From NCBI GenBank assembly GCA_018333955.1, contig JAGXSD010000020.1:1-39569 (forward strand): a DNA stretch of 39,569 nt. Direction: 5' to 3'. The DNA comes from Erysipelotrichia bacterium. Its GTDB lineage: Bacteria > Bacillota_I > Bacilli_A > Erysipelotrichales > Erysipelotrichaceae. The notes beneath the pieces were generated by a model, which worked only from the letters and a program-made list of their open reading frames with translations, was not told the DNA's origin and made no database searches. Position 1 is the stretch's first letter. The number at the start of each line of letters is the position of its first letter. Below are positions 1-9,159 of the stretch, one piece after another. A program made the position numbers and the translations under genes.

Positions 1-1
1 C

Positions 2-271
2 GAAACGCTATCTGGATTAAGTGATGTATATTTCGCTCATCCCTATGCCTCTTGGGAAAGAGGAGCCAATGAGAAACACAATGGAATTTTAAGACGCTTC
101 ATTCCTAAGGGGAAATCCCTTAAAGATTATACGGTCCAACAGATCAAACAAATGATGCATTGGATGAATCACTTGCCTCGTAAAATACTCAATTATCAAA
201 CACCGACTGAATCCATCTTATTCCACTTTAATCAAATTCAAGGTACAAACGGTTCCTTAGTGACTTCTTAA
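2..271 (+). mobile_element. IS30-family transposase, C-terminal part (cut by window edge)
   Basis: An open frame enters from the left edge and ends with TAA at 269-271, giving the last 89 residues of a transposase. The segment ASWERGANEKHNG followed by RRFIPKG is the hallmark of the IS30 family around the glutamate of the DDE catalytic triad. The tail with a YQTPTE segment is also typical. The first two catalytic Asp residues lie outside the window, so intactness cannot be judged. It points toward the ABC ATPase gene, and its right end abuts that gene. Confidence 0.9.
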
Positions 272-303
272 TTCAAAGTGGACGACTTCTCATTGCAATT
301 TAC
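272..303. repeat. Probable right end of the IS30-family element
   Basis: The 30 or so bases after the transposase stop read, on the minus strand, as GTAAATTGCAATGAGAAGTC followed by a short A/C-rich stretch, which resembles an IS30-type terminal inverted repeat. Coding sequence homologous to ABC ATPases begins directly afterwards (from about 303). The exact outer base and the target duplication cannot be fixed because the left end of the element is not in the window. Confidence 0.55.
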
Positions 304-1274
304 GAAAATATGAAAAAGAAAAAGGTTTAAAGGGTTTACTTAAAGGGTTTTTTAATGCGAAGAAGATTGTGTACAAGGCGGTGGATGATATTTCATTTAC
401 CATTAAAGAAGGTGAGATGGTGGGTTATATCGGCGCTAATGGAGCGGGTAAATCAACCACAATTAAAATGCTTACTGGGATTTTAACACCGACTCGGGGT
501 GAGATTGTTGTGAATGGGATTGTGCCTTCAAAAGATCGTCAAGCGAATGCGAAGACGATTGGGGTGGTCTTTGGACAACGCACGCAATTATGGTGGGATT
601 TACCACTTATTGAATCATTTAGTGTACTTAAAGAGATTTATCAAGTCTCTGATGAAGATTTTAAACAACGAATGGCGCTATTTAATGAAGTGCTAGGACT
701 TGAGGAGTTCATTAAGTCTCCAGTTAGAACACTCTCTTTAGGTCAACGTATGAGAGCTGATATTGCGGCATCCTTACTTCATAATCCTAAAGTACTCTAT
801 CTTGATGAACCGACGATTGGACTTGATGTGAGTGCTAAACTGGCGATGCGTCAAGCCATTAAAAAGATGAATGAAACTTTTAATACCACACTGATTCTTA
901 CCACTCATGATATGGATGATATAGAGGATTTGTGTTCTCGCATTATGATTCTTGATCATGGCAAGATCATCTATGATGGGGATTTAAGTAAGATTAAAGA
1001 GAAATATGGCATTCTAAAAACATTAACTTTTTCACTCAATACTCCATTTGAAGATTTAGATTCCATCACGCGCGAGTTCTCACATGATCCAGATTTTAGT
1101 GTGGAATCATCTGACTTAAATCTAGTCATTAAATTTAATAAGCATCTTACTAAAGTGAGTGAAGTCACGTCGTGGGTCATGAATCACTTCCAAGTGAATG
1201 ATATGAGTATGAGTGATACGGATATTGAAGAAATAGTCGCTTCGATTTATGAAGCTAAAGTGGTGAATGTGTGA
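303..1274 (+). CDS. ABC-2 type exporter ATPase, 5' end removed by IS30 insertion
   Basis: ATP-binding subunit of an ABC-2 exporter, grouped with the two following permeases as in the COG4586/COG4587/COG3694 triad. Counted from a GTG at 369, Walker A is GANGAGKST (22-30), the signature is LSLGQ (122-126) and Walker B ends in D146-E147. The frame is open and family-like upstream of the GTG: 303-368 encodes RKYEKEKGLKGLLKGFFNAK and KI, the usual N-terminal linker of this family, but there is no ATG, GTG or TTG before the frame runs into the IS. The IS has therefore removed the native start and about a dozen residues. GTG 369 has only a weak RBS. The product may be a shortened protein or a pseudogene. 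It overlaps the next gene by GTGA at 1271-1274. Confidence 0.85.
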   Translation, partial: RKYEKEKGLKGLLKGFFNAKKIVYKAVDDISFTIKEGEMVGYIGANGAGKSTTIKMLTGILTPTRGEIVVNGIVPSKDRQANAKTIGVVFGQRTQLWWDLPLIESFSVLKEIYQVSDEDFKQRMALFNEVLGLEEFIKSPVRTLSLGQRMRADIAASLLHNPKVLYLDEPTIGLDVSAKLAMRQAIKKMNETFNTTLILTTHDMDDIEDLCSRIMILDHGKIIYDGDLSKIKEKYGILKTLTFSLNTPFEDLDSITREFSHDPDFSVESSDLNLVIKFNKHLTKVSEVTSWVMNHFQVNDMSMSDTDIEEIVASIYEAKVVNV

Positions 1275-2083
1275 TTTTAAGACCTTATTTTGCATTCTTT
1301 AAAGCGTATTTTTTAGTGTACTTGGCGTATCGTGTCCAAGTGGTTTTATGGTTCTTCACTAATGCTTTAGAGATTGCCTTCGCCATGTTACTGTGGTTTG
1401 CGATTTATAGTTCGGCGAATGTGACTTCTTTATATGGATTTACCTTAGCCGATATGCTTTTATATCAACTTCTCATGACACTCACCTATTCATTAACCGA
1501 TATGAATCCGATTGATATTCTGGTGGATGATTTCAATGATGGAAAGATTGCCATGTCTTTAATTAAACCTGTGAATTATGAACTTCAAGTGTTCTTTCAA
1601 AATCTAGGAGCTAATGCTTTTAGAAACATGGTGCTTTTACTTCCTATGATTTTAATTATCTTTGTTTCTGGGTTACTTAAAAGTTCGGGGGTAGAATTGA
1701 CGTTGATATCCATTGTACTGTTTATCGCCAGTGTCATGATGGGTTTACTCATTAATTATTTCGTCAAGTTTATTTTCTCAAACCTAGTATTCTACACAGA
1801 AGCAAGTTTTGGTTTATGGCAACTTCAAGCGATAGTGATTTCTTTATTAGCTGGAGCAATTGTGCCACTTCATTTCTTCCCTGAATTCATTGCCAGTATC
1901 TTAAGAATGTTACCATTTGCCTATATTCAATATATTCCTGTCATGGCGTTGATGGGACGATTAACAAGTGTTGAACTGAATCAAGCCTTACTTATTCAAG
2001 GGATTTGGGTTGTGGTGTTAGCACTTCTAGCTCATTTAGTATGGAAACATTCGATTTCGCAAATGAAAGTGAATGGGGGTTAA
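1271..2083 (+). CDS. ABC-2 family permease (COG4587-like)
   Basis: 270-residue integral membrane protein with about six hydrophobic segments, the usual size and pattern of ABC-2 type permeases that work with the preceding ATPase. The segment MNPIDILVDDFNDGKIAMSL is typical of the cytoplasmic loop of this family. The GTG start at 1271 overlaps the ATPase stop (GTGA), so translation is probably coupled. The substrate is unknown; relatives are annotated only as uncharacterised export systems. If the ATPase is not expressed after the IS insertion, this gene loses its energy source. Confidence 0.85.
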   Translation: MILRPYFAFFKAYFLVYLAYRVQVVLWFFTNALEIAFAMLLWFAIYSSANVTSLYGFTLADMLLYQLLMTLTYSLTDMNPIDILVDDFNDGKIAMSLIKPVNYELQVFFQNLGANAFRNMVLLLPMILIIFVSGLLKSSGVELTLISIVLFIASVMMGLLINYFVKFIFSNLVFYTEASFGLWQLQAIVISLLAGAIVPLHFFPEFIASILRMLPFAYIQYIPVMALMGRLTSVELNQALLIQGIWVVVLALLAHLVWKHSISQMKVNGG

Positions 2084-2084
2084 G

Positions 2085-2873
2085 ATGAAACGGTTTTTAA
2101 AGATATATTTCACCTTCACAACCCAATATATTAAACGACTTGTTCATTATCGCCTTGATTTTGCGATTGGGGTACTTTCCTTTGTGTTTGTCCAATTTTC
2201 AGGGATTTTACTTATTACCTTGGTTTTCCAACAAATCCCAGATCTCAATGGTTACACTTTTGAACAAATGGTCTTCTTCTATGGTTTCTTTCAGATTCCG
2301 CGTGGAATTGATCATTTGATTACTGATAACATTTGGCTTATTCCTAATAAAATTCGTAAAGGTGAACTTGATCGTCATTTGCTTAGACCGATTGATCCTT
2401 TGTTTCAAATTGTGGCGGAACGTTTCCAACATGAGGCTTTTGGAGAACTTATTATTGGAGGGATACTGATTGCGATCACCTTCCCTTCATTAGGAATCCA
2501 ACCTTCACTATGGACGATTTTTATCATGTTTGCCTTGATTATCATTGGTTCACTGATCTATACCTCCATTAAATTACTCACTGCATCCATTTCATTTTGG
2601 ACCATGAATTCTATGCAAGTGATGGTGACCGTCTATAATATTTCTGATTTTGCGAAATATCCAATTACGATATTCCCAACTTTAATTCAAACGATTATTA
2701 CGTATATCGTGCCCTTTGCGTTTGTTTCGTTCTATCCTGCGAAGGTGTTATTAAACCAAGCCAATGGATTAAGTATCTTAGCTCAAAGTAGTATTGCCTT
2801 ACTGATTATGGCCTCATGTGCACTATGGGTTTGGAATACAGGACTTAAGGGATATGAAAGTACCGGTCATTAA
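2085..2873 (+). CDS. ABC-2 family permease (COG3694-like)
   Basis: Second membrane subunit of the exporter, about 262 residues with six predicted membrane helices. The segment WLIPNKIRKGELDRHLLRP is characteristic of this permease family and resembles the equivalent loop of the first permease, as expected for a heterodimeric pore. An in-frame ATG exists at 2073 inside the previous gene, but ATG 2085 is preferred because a G-rich RBS (GGGGGTTAAG) precedes it. The gene starts one base after the previous stop and ends next to the AAGGAG of the following hydrolase gene, so all four genes are likely one transcript. Confidence 0.83.
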   Translation: MKRFLKIYFTFTTQYIKRLVHYRLDFAIGVLSFVFVQFSGILLITLVFQQIPDLNGYTFEQMVFFYGFFQIPRGIDHLITDNIWLIPNKIRKGELDRHLLRPIDPLFQIVAERFQHEAFGELIIGGILIAITFPSLGIQPSLWTIFIMFALIIIGSLIYTSIKLLTASISFWTMNSMQVMVTVYNISDFAKYPITIFPTLIQTIITYIVPFAFVSFYPAKVLLNQANGLSILAQSSIALLIMASCALWVWNTGLKGYESTGH

Positions 2874-2882
2874 GGAGATGTT

Positions 2883-3698
2883 ATGCCTACTCATTTGATT
2901 AACTCAATCAATTTATATTATGAACTTATTAATCCAGACAGCACTAAAGCAACATTAGTCTTCTTTAATGGAGTGATGGCGTCCGCATCATCTTGGAAAG
3001 ATCAAGTGGATGTGTTTAAAAAACTTGGATACAAGATACTTATTCATGATTTAAGAGGTCAACTAAAATCAGATAAACCCCAAGGTCCCTATTCCTTTGT
3101 CCAACATGCTCATGATAGTGTCGAACTCATGAAGGCATGTGGCATTGATAAGGCTCATTTAATAGGAACATCGTATGGTGGTGAAGTGGCCTTAAGTATC
3201 GGCATTCATTTTAGTGAAGTAGTCCAAAGTATTAGTGTCATTAACTCAGTTAGTGAACTTGATCAAACACTCATTCGCTTTGTATCAAGTTGGAAAATGA
3301 TGGCCCAAACCTATGATGGTGAATTATTCTTTAGAGGGATGCTTCCTGGAGTGTATCATCCAACATACTTAGAAAAGAATAAAGACTTACTTGACCTCCG
3401 AGCAAAGCAATTTGCTTCTATACCAAAAGATTACTTTGATGGCCAGATTGCTTTGTATGATACTTTTATGAGTGATCTTAATCTCACACCGTATCTTCAT
3501 CGGATTCAAGTGCCTGTTTTAATCGTTGCGGGGGAAGATGATGTGCTTAAACCACGACGATTCTCAGATATAATGGCTAATGCGATGCCACATGCCCAGT
3601 ATGCCTTAATTCCCCAGTGTGGTCATGTCACTATCTTTGAAAAACCTGAAGTGTTGGCTTCATTACTTTGTGGATTTATTCTAAATCAGATCAATTGA
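2883..3698 (+). CDS. Alpha/beta-fold hydrolase
   Basis: 271 residues, cytosolic, no signal peptide. It shows the canonical alpha/beta hydrolase landmarks: oxyanion region FFNGVMAS (27-34), HDLRGQ strand, nucleophile elbow GTSYGG with Ser97, probable catalytic Asp220 in GEDD, and His248 in CGHVTIFEKPE. This is the full set expected for an active esterase, lactonase or C-C hydrolase of the COG0596 type. AAGGAG lies 5 to 10 bases before ATG 2883. It follows the exporter genes by 9 bases, which suggests co-transcription, but the natural substrate cannot be read from the sequence. Confidence 0.87.
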   Translation: MPTHLINSINLYYELINPDSTKATLVFFNGVMASASSWKDQVDVFKKLGYKILIHDLRGQLKSDKPQGPYSFVQHAHDSVELMKACGIDKAHLIGTSYGGEVALSIGIHFSEVVQSISVINSVSELDQTLIRFVSSWKMMAQTYDGELFFRGMLPGVYHPTYLEKNKDLLDLRAKQFASIPKDYFDGQIALYDTFMSDLNLTPYLHRIQVPVLIVAGEDDVLKPRRFSDIMANAMPHAQYALIPQCGHVTIFEKPEVLASLLCGFILNQIN

Positions 3699-3710
3699 TC
3701 TGATTTTTTG
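3683..3710 (+). terminator. Rho-independent terminator after the exporter/hydrolase operon
   Basis: The near-perfect palindrome AAATCAGATCAA/TTGATCTGATTT is followed by a T run. It overlaps the stop codon of the alpha/beta hydrolase gene. Confidence 0.85.
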
Positions 3711-3771
3711 TTTATTGAAGTGGATAGTGATAAGATGATTATAATAAACCATTCTTTTTAGGGAGGAAACC

Positions 3772-4332
3772 ATGGAAACCATTCATGAGGAGTTCTTGTT
3801 GAAGATTGAATCACTGTCTGGAAGATCTAAAGAAGACATCATAAAAATTGCCCAACCTTACTTATCACTCAAACATAGTGAACTTCGAACATTTCTCATG
3901 GAGACACTTCATCTATCCTATGGTTATGCGAATACTCTCACCTATGTCCTTCAAAGAAGTGATGGAGGTAGTCTATATGCCCATGAGGATATTGATGAAG
4001 TGGCCCAATCATTCTATGATGGAAAGAAGGCACATCTGTATCCGATTCATCAAAAAGTAATCGATTTAGTAAGAACATTTGAAACAGTTGAGATCCTTCC
4101 TAAGAAGGGATATCTTAGTCTTAAACATAAGAAGCAATTTGCATTAATTGGACCAAAAAGCAGTACCCGCATTGAACTTGGAATCAATCTTCACGAAGAA
4201 CTTAAGCATCCCCGTCTAGTTGCTCAAGCTAAAGGCAGTATGTGTAAATACATCATCAACCTTACTTCAATCGAGGAAGTGGATGAACAACTTAGAGAAT
4301 GGATTACCTTAGCTTACCAACAAGCCAAGTAA
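3772..4332 (+). CDS. DUF4287 and DUF5655 domain protein
   Basis: 186-residue soluble protein. The N-terminal 70 residues match the DUF4287 pattern (SGRSKEDI, then SLKHSELRTFLMETLHLSYGYANTL split around helices). Residues 80-183 match DUF5655 (YPIHQKVIDLVRTF, then KKQFALIGPKSSTRIELG and a C-terminal REWITLAYQQA). Proteins with this arrangement are widespread in soil and gut bacteria and have no established function. AGGGAGG lies before ATG 3772. A separate promoter is likely in 3710-3750 (TATAAT at 3740-3745, weak -35), since a terminator precedes it. It is probably co-transcribed with the VOC gene 10 bases downstream. Confidence 0.85.
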   Translation: METIHEEFLLKIESLSGRSKEDIIKIAQPYLSLKHSELRTFLMETLHLSYGYANTLTYVLQRSDGGSLYAHEDIDEVAQSFYDGKKAHLYPIHQKVIDLVRTFETVEILPKKGYLSLKHKKQFALIGPKSSTRIELGINLHEELKHPRLVAQAKGSMCKYIINLTSIEEVDEQLREWITLAYQQAK

Positions 4333-4342
4333 AGGAGGCATT

Positions 4343-4714
4343 ATGAAACTTGGAGCATTTTCAATAAGCTTAGCTGTTAAGGATATATTAGTGTCTAAAG
4401 CTTTTTATGAAGCATTAGGTTTTGAAAGTATTGGAGGTGATGTGGCTGAGAAATGGTGTATCTTACGCAATGATCAGCATGTCATAGGTTTGTTTGAAGG
4501 CATGTTTGAAAAGAATATCCTAACGTTTAATCCTGGATGGAATCAAAGTACAGAAGAAGTGAATCCATTCACTGATGTACGTGAGATTCAAAAGATGCTT
4601 ATTGAAAAAGGGATTACACCGATTCAAACTGTAGATCCTAACACTACGGGTCCTGGTTATTTCACACTACAAGATCCTGATGGAAACGATATTCTCTTTG
4701 ATCAACATCGATAA
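4343..4714 (+). CDS. VOC superfamily (glyoxalase/bleomycin-resistance/dioxygenase) protein
   Basis: 123 residues making one vicinal-oxygen-chelate unit of two beta-alpha-beta-beta-beta modules. The typical opening SLAVKDILVSKAFYEALGF and the C-terminal GPGYFTLQDPDGNDILFDQ are present. Single-domain VOC proteins act as dimers with a metal between modules. Which reaction this one carries out cannot be decided. The RBS is AAAGGAGG before ATG 4343. Confidence 0.87.
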   Translation: MKLGAFSISLAVKDILVSKAFYEALGFESIGGDVAEKWCILRNDQHVIGLFEGMFEKNILTFNPGWNQSTEEVNPFTDVREIQKMLIEKGITPIQTVDPNTTGPGYFTLQDPDGNDILFDQHR

Positions 4715-4716
4715 TG

Positions 4717-4752
4717 AAAACACCGAATGAGTTACATTCGGTGTTTTCTTTT
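4717..4752. terminator. Bidirectional terminator between the VOC gene and the lysine operon
   Basis: AAAACACCGAATG / CATTCGGTGTTTT forms a 12-13 bp stem with T-rich flanks on both strands. It serves the plus-strand VOC gene and the minus-strand end of the lysine operon. Confidence 0.88.
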
Positions 4753-4763
4753 AATGCGATGGT

Positions 4764-5861
4764 TTATTGAAATGAATCAATGATGTTGAGATAGGCTTGT
4801 ACACCCGTTTCTAATACCGATTCGTCCAAATCAAACGTTGGTGAATGCAAGGAAGTGTTAGGATGTCCTAAACCTAAAAACATAAAGAGTGATGGCATCA
4901 CTTGGGTATAGAACCCAAAGTCTTCCGCAAGCATGACTTCAGGAATTATCTCAAGTTGATCTTTAAATAATGAGACACAATGATTCACAAGTTGTGGATC
5001 ATTGGTAACGACAGGATAGCCATCACGAATTTCACATGTAATCTTAACTTCATGCATCATTTCATACGATTGAATGAGTTGATTAATCTGTGATTTTAAT
5101 GTGAGGTATCCCTCTTGAGTAAAAGCTCGTAAAGTTCCTTGCATATGAGCGGTATCCGCAACACTATTGCGCACTTCCCCAGCATTTAAAACACCTATGT
5201 GTAATACCTTAGATTCTAGTGGATTTGTGGACCTGGAGATAATACTTTGTAATGAAGTGAGTAGGGAACTTGCGATGAGTATCGCATCTTTTCCTAAATG
5301 AGGTGTTCCTGCATGGGCACTCACTCCAAACACCGTGATGTCAATCTCACCATTGGTCGCCATAAATCCATAGGGTTTAGTGCCTAACTTATGTTTCTCT
5401 AATGCTGGGAATACATGTAATCCAAAACATCCCTTCACTCGTGAGGTTTCAAAGGGAAGTTGTTCTAAGACAACTTTTGCGCCTCCAGGACTTTCTTCTG
5501 CTGGTTGAAATAAGAGGACAATGGTTTGTTTAAATGTTTTCCCTTTTAAAGCATGGGCTAGACCTAACATCATACTCATATGCGCATCATGTCCACAAGC
5601 ATGCATATTGCCATTGGTGCTTACAAAATCATGGGTATTAAGTTCTTTAATGGGTAAAGCATCCATATCAGTGCGAAACATGAGGATGTCTGAAGTGTCT
5701 CCCGGGATTGTCACTAGCCACCCACTTTGGGCAATACTTAAAGGCTCATATCCCCATGATCTTAATGTTTTCACGATGAAAGAACTAGTTTGAGGTAAAT
5801 CAAATCCTAGTTCAGGCATACGATGAAGTTCACGACGACATGTCTTTACATCAAAACTCAT
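4764..5861 (-). CDS. N-acetyl-L,L-diaminopimelate deacetylase (M20 family)
   Basis: Removes acetate from N-acetyl-LL-diaminopimelate to give LL-diaminopimelate in the acetylase branch of lysine synthesis. 365 residues, M20 amidohydrolase type, related to B. subtilis YkuR. It shows the metal-ligand motif HACGHDAH with Cys89 and His91, and the PAEESPGGA segment with Glu122-Glu123. M20 amidohydrolases are hard to assign alone, but it starts inside the end of dapH (ATGA overlap) and closes an otherwise complete dap operon, which supports the specific call. It is the last gene before a bidirectional terminator. Confidence 0.88.
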   Translation of the reverse strand: MSFDVKTCRRELHRMPELGFDLPQTSSFIVKTLRSWGYEPLSIAQSGWLVTIPGDTSDILMFRTDMDALPIKELNTHDFVSTNGNMHACGHDAHMSMMLGLAHALKGKTFKQTIVLLFQPAEESPGGAKVVLEQLPFETSRVKGCFGLHVFPALEKHKLGTKPYGFMATNGEIDITVFGVSAHAGTPHLGKDAILIASSLLTSLQSIISRSTNPLESKVLHIGVLNAGEVRNSVADTAHMQGTLRAFTQEGYLTLKSQINQLIQSYEMMHEVKITCEIRDGYPVVTNDPQLVNHCVSLFKDQLEIIPEVMLAEDFGFYTQVMPSLFMFLGLGHPNTSLHSPTFDLDESVLETGVQAYLNIIDSFQ

Positions 5862-6568
5862 TGTCTTAAATCATCCAATATTTGAGTCTTTGACTCAGTT
5901 TTTTCATCTTTTTGTTTTATGATTTTCGCGGGTGCTCCAGCAACAACCACTCCTGGTGGCACATCCTCAGTCACAATAGCTCCAGCCGCAACCACACTAC
6001 CTTCCCCAACACGGACTCCTTCAAGGACCACCGCATTGGCACCAATGAGGACATTGTCTTCAATAATGACTGGTGTTTTTGAAGGAGGTTCTAAGACTCC
6101 CGCAATGACTGCTCCTGCTCCAATATGACAGTTTTTACCTATGGTACCTCGCGCTCCGACAATAGCTCCCATATCGATCATTGTTTTATCACCAATGCTT
6201 GCGCCAATGTTGATGAGTGCTCCCATCATGATGACCACTTGTTCACCAATGTGGACATGATCACGAATGACTGCTCCTGGTTCAATACGGGCATTAAGAT
6301 GCTGAATATTTAGAAGTGGAATGGCAGAATTACGACGATCGACTTCAAAAACCACATTCTTCATATCCACATCTAGACGTTTTAGATGGGCAAGAATGAC
6401 ATCACTTTCGCCAACGACTATCGCATAGCGATATCCTGGAAACATAATGCATCCTTCAAAATCAGACTCGACAAAGGCTCCTTTCACAAGGGCTTTGACT
6501 GGTGTTTTTTTAGTCGCGTTTTTTATATACGCCGCAATCTCATAGGGATCGGTAAGAAAGTCGTTCAT
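5858..6568 (-). CDS. dapH: Tetrahydrodipicolinate N-acetyltransferase
   Basis: Transfers acetyl from acetyl-CoA to tetrahydrodipicolinate, committing the pathway to acetylated intermediates. 236 residues, the family's usual length. An N-terminal alpha/beta part is followed by a left-handed beta helix (about 85-205) of hexapeptide repeats, such as [11 protein letters not shown] and [16 protein letters not shown], ending in [14 protein letters not shown]. It starts by ATGA overlap with the dapB stop. This is the acetyl-type DapH/YkuQ, not the longer succinyl-type DapD of proteobacteria. Confidence 0.95.
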   Translation of the reverse strand: MNDFLTDPYEIAAYIKNATKKTPVKALVKGAFVESDFEGCIMFPGYRYAIVVGESDVILAHLKRLDVDMKNVVFEVDRRNSAIPLLNIQHLNARIEPGAVIRDHVHIGEQVVIMMGALINIGASIGDKTMIDMGAIVGARGTIGKNCHIGAGAVIAGVLEPPSKTPVIIEDNVLIGANAVVLEGVRVGEGSVVAAGAIVTEDVPPGVVVAGAPAKIIKQKDEKTESKTQILDDLRQ

Positions 6569-7308
6569 AATTTCTCCTTGATTAAATCATTCATGGTATA
6601 ACAACCATATTCTAAGTCTAACAAACTTTTCGCAATACTACACGCTCCATGCGCAAAAATATCTTTGCTTTGAGCACTATGGGTCAGTGTAATGATTTCA
6701 CTACCAAAGGCTAAAGAAATGGTATGTTCTCCCACGACTTGACCTAGACGCAAAGAATGGACTCCAAAAGTGTGTGGATCTTTAGGTTTGTCAGATGCAG
6801 AGTCAGTCATCATCTTTTTACCAGTTGCTTCCGAAATAGTTTTGGCAAGTAGTTTTGCGGTGCCACTTGGAGCATCTTTTTTAAGTGAATGATGAATATC
6901 AATGACTTCTATCTCCACATCTTGATTTAAAAACTTTAGTGAAGTCTTTAAGAGTTCATTGAGTAAGGCAACTCCTAACGATAAGTTGGCACTGACAAAG
7001 ACAACACATTGTTTTGAAGCTGCTGCGATAAGTTGTTCATGGGTGGAATTTAATCCAGTGGTTGCGATGACACAAGGAATATGATGTTGTGCTGCGTATT
7101 GTAAAGTGTGAGGAAGTTGTTCAGGCACTGAAAAGTCGATGATGACATCAATCTTCTCAGGGCATGCTTCGAGTGTTAAGTATTCATGGCTTGCTTGAGG
7201 TGTGAGTGTAATTCCGATAATTTTACTAATCCAAGATTGAGTTTGGGCGATCGCATAGACTCTTGAACCCATAACCCCAGATATTCCCACAATCGCTAAG
7301 GTACTCAT
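6565..7308 (-). CDS. dapB: 4-hydroxy-tetrahydrodipicolinate reductase
   Basis: NAD(P)H-dependent reduction of the dapA product. 247 residues from ATG 7308, preferred because it overlaps the dapA stop as ATGA; a longer frame upstream lies inside dapA and has no family resemblance. N-terminal Rossmann motif in [12 protein letters not shown], then the family signature [19 protein letters not shown] split over 145-165 (catalytic HH and K) and a C-terminal [13 protein letters not shown] region. Shortish but within the range for Bacillota. Confidence 0.95.
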   Translation of the reverse strand: MSTLAIVGISGVMGSRVYAIAQTQSWISKIIGITLTPQASHEYLTLEACPEKIDVIIDFSVPEQLPHTLQYAAQHHIPCVIATTGLNSTHEQLIAAASKQCVVFVSANLSLGVALLNELLKTSLKFLNQDVEIEVIDIHHSLKKDAPSGTAKLLAKTISEATGKKMMTDSASDKPKDPHTFGVHSLRLGQVVGEHTISLAFGSEIITLTHSAQSKDIFAHGACSIAKSLLDLEYGCYTMNDLIKEKL

Positions 7309-8186
7309 ATTTTTAATCCTAACCCATAAGATTTCAAGGTGTTCATGAGCGTTACATGACTTTCCACAGAAAGGGGGATGAGAGGAAGTCTTACTTGTGA
7401 ACAATGATATCCACAGGCATGAAGGGCTGCTTTAATAGGCACTGGATTGGATTCAATAAATAAGTCATTGTGAAGTCGCTCAAGTGAAGTATTCAGTAAA
7501 TCTGCTTCTTCATCATGGTGATTGAGTGCTAAATCACAGAGCCTTACAATGGTTTCTGGGATTAGATTGGCTGAGACTGAAATGACGCCATGGCCACCAA
7601 GTTTAATGACATCGACAATTTGATCATCATTACCACTAAACACTTTAAAGTCTGGTGGGACTAACTCACAGATTTGCTTAATTTGAGCTAAATCGCCACT
7701 GGCTTCTTTGACTCCTACAACATTCTTTATTTTTATCAGTTGTGGGTAAGTACTTGGTAGGATATTGACTCCAGTACGCGAAGGTACATTGTATAAAATG
7801 ATGGGTAGATCGACTGCAGCAGCAATCGCCTCAACGTGGGCTACAATCCCATTTTGAGTAGGTTTGACATAGTATGGGGCAACGATGAGTAAACCATCCA
7901 CGCCGACTTTTTTCGCAAATAAAGAGAACTCAATAGATTCTGAAGTATTGTTTGTGCCAGTGTTCGCAATGATAAGTATACGTTTGTTGGCAACGTTCAC
8001 AGCGTGTTCCACAAGAGTGTGTTTCTCTTCAAGCGTCATCAACGCAGCTTCTCCAGTAGAGCCACACACAATAATGGCTTGCGTTTTAGCCTCAATTTGT
8101 CGCTCAATAAGCTCTGCAAACAATTCTAAGTTTAAACCTGTTTCAGTAAATGGGGTGATAATCGCAACGGCGGATCCATTAAACAT
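7305..8186 (-). CDS. dapA: 4-hydroxy-tetrahydrodipicolinate synthase
   Basis: Condenses pyruvate with aspartate semialdehyde, the first lysine-specific step. 293 residues, TIM barrel. Schiff-base Lys160 sits in GVKEASGD, the catalytic Tyr in LYNVPSRTG, and the GSTGEA motif near residue 47. ATG 8186 is chosen over a TTG 18 bases upstream because AAGGAG sits 8 bases before it and the N-terminus then aligns with the family. The start overlaps the asd end by 8 bases, the only junction in the core of the operon that is not an ATGA overlap. Confidence 0.96.
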   Translation of the reverse strand: MFNGSAVAIITPFTETGLNLELFAELIERQIEAKTQAIIVCGSTGEAALMTLEEKHTLVEHAVNVANKRILIIANTGTNNTSESIEFSLFAKKVGVDGLLIVAPYYVKPTQNGIVAHVEAIAAAVDLPIILYNVPSRTGVNILPSTYPQLIKIKNVVGVKEASGDLAQIKQICELVPPDFKVFSGNDDQIVDVIKLGGHGVISVSANLIPETIVRLCDLALNHHDEEADLLNTSLERLHNDLFIESNPVPIKAALHACGYHCSQVRLPLIPLSVESHVTLMNTLKSYGLGLKI

Positions 8187-9159
8187 TGAGAATTCTCCTT
8201 TCAATGAGAGTTTCTAAGATTTGTATCGCATTAAGGGCTGCCCCTTTGCGAATATTGTCAGCCATCACGAAGGCATGCAGACCATGGTCAACACTGACAT
8301 CATGATGTAATCGAGTCACTAATGCAACATCTTGTCCACTGACTTCTCTAGGGGTAACCACCTTATCGGTGACCTTAACAAAAGGATGTTGGTTAAGACA
8401 CGAGATGACTTGATCAAGTGGGCAAGGCTTGTCACACTCAAGCTGAATATGAACACTGTGGGCATTTTTCACAGGGACACGCACACATAGTGCTGAAACT
8501 TTTAAATGCGGTGTTTCTAAAATCTTTCGAGTTTCAAACATCATTTTCTTCTCTTCTTTTGAGTATCCATCGTCTTGAAGGACATCAATGAGTGGAATAA
8601 CATTATGAGCGATGGGTTGAGAATAGAACTGATGTGGTTTTTCCAGTAAAGTTCTCTCTAAATCATCAAGACCTTGTTGGCCTGAACCTGACACGGCTTG
8701 ATACGTTGTATAACTGACTCGTTTTAAACCAAATGGTTTTAATGCATTAAGGACTAACACTGATTGAATGGTTGAGCAATTTGGATTCGCAATAATCTTT
8801 CCTTGCATTGTGTCTAAAACATGCGCATTGACTTCGGGCACCACAAGTGGAACATGAGGATCCATTCGAAATGCTGAGGAGTTATCAATCACATAACACC
8901 CTTGAGCTTGAGCTAGTGGTGCATACTTGAGTGAGGCTTGACCCCCTGCTGAAAATAAAGCTACATCAAATCCTTCATCAAAACTATGTTCATTTAGCAC
9001 TTTAACACTTAATGTGTCTTCCTTGTAAGGTAGTTGTACTCCTTCACTTTTTGAAGATGCAAAACAGGTAAGTGATGAGCTTGGAAATCCTTTTTCTTCA
9101 AGTATTTTAAGAAATGTTCTTCCCACCATCCCTGTTGCGCCAACAATCGCAATTTTCAT
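8179..9159 (-). CDS. asd: Aspartate-semialdehyde dehydrogenase
   Basis: Reduces aspartyl phosphate to aspartate semialdehyde with NADPH. 326 residues. NADP-binding GATGMVGRTFL near the N-terminus, catalytic Cys128 in NPNCSTIQ, and the substrate-binding stretch RVPVKNAHSVHIQLE. It starts by ATGA overlap with the dapF stop. The product also feeds threonine and methionine synthesis, none of whose genes are in this window, so lysine control here would also affect that supply unless another asd exists. Confidence 0.95.
   Translation of the reverse strand: MKIAIVGATGMVGRTFLKILEEKGFPSSSLTCFASSKSEGVQLPYKEDTLSVKVLNEHSFDEGFDVALFSAGGQASLKYAPLAQAQGCYVIDNSSAFRMDPHVPLVVPEVNAHVLDTMQGKIIANPNCSTIQSVLVLNALKPFGLKRVSYTTYQAVSGSGQQGLDDLERTLLEKPHQFYSQPIAHNVIPLIDVLQDDGYSKEEKKMMFETRKILETPHLKVSALCVRVPVKNAHSVHIQLECDKPCPLDQVISCLNQHPFVKVTDKVVTPREVSGQDVALVTRLHHDVSVDHGLHAFVMADNIRKGAALNAIQILETLIERRILNV

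Noticed and set aside
5919-6128. Plus-strand open frames across the dap genes and similar antisense frames elsewhere
   Set aside because: They are antisense shadows of well-recognised genes and lack RBS.
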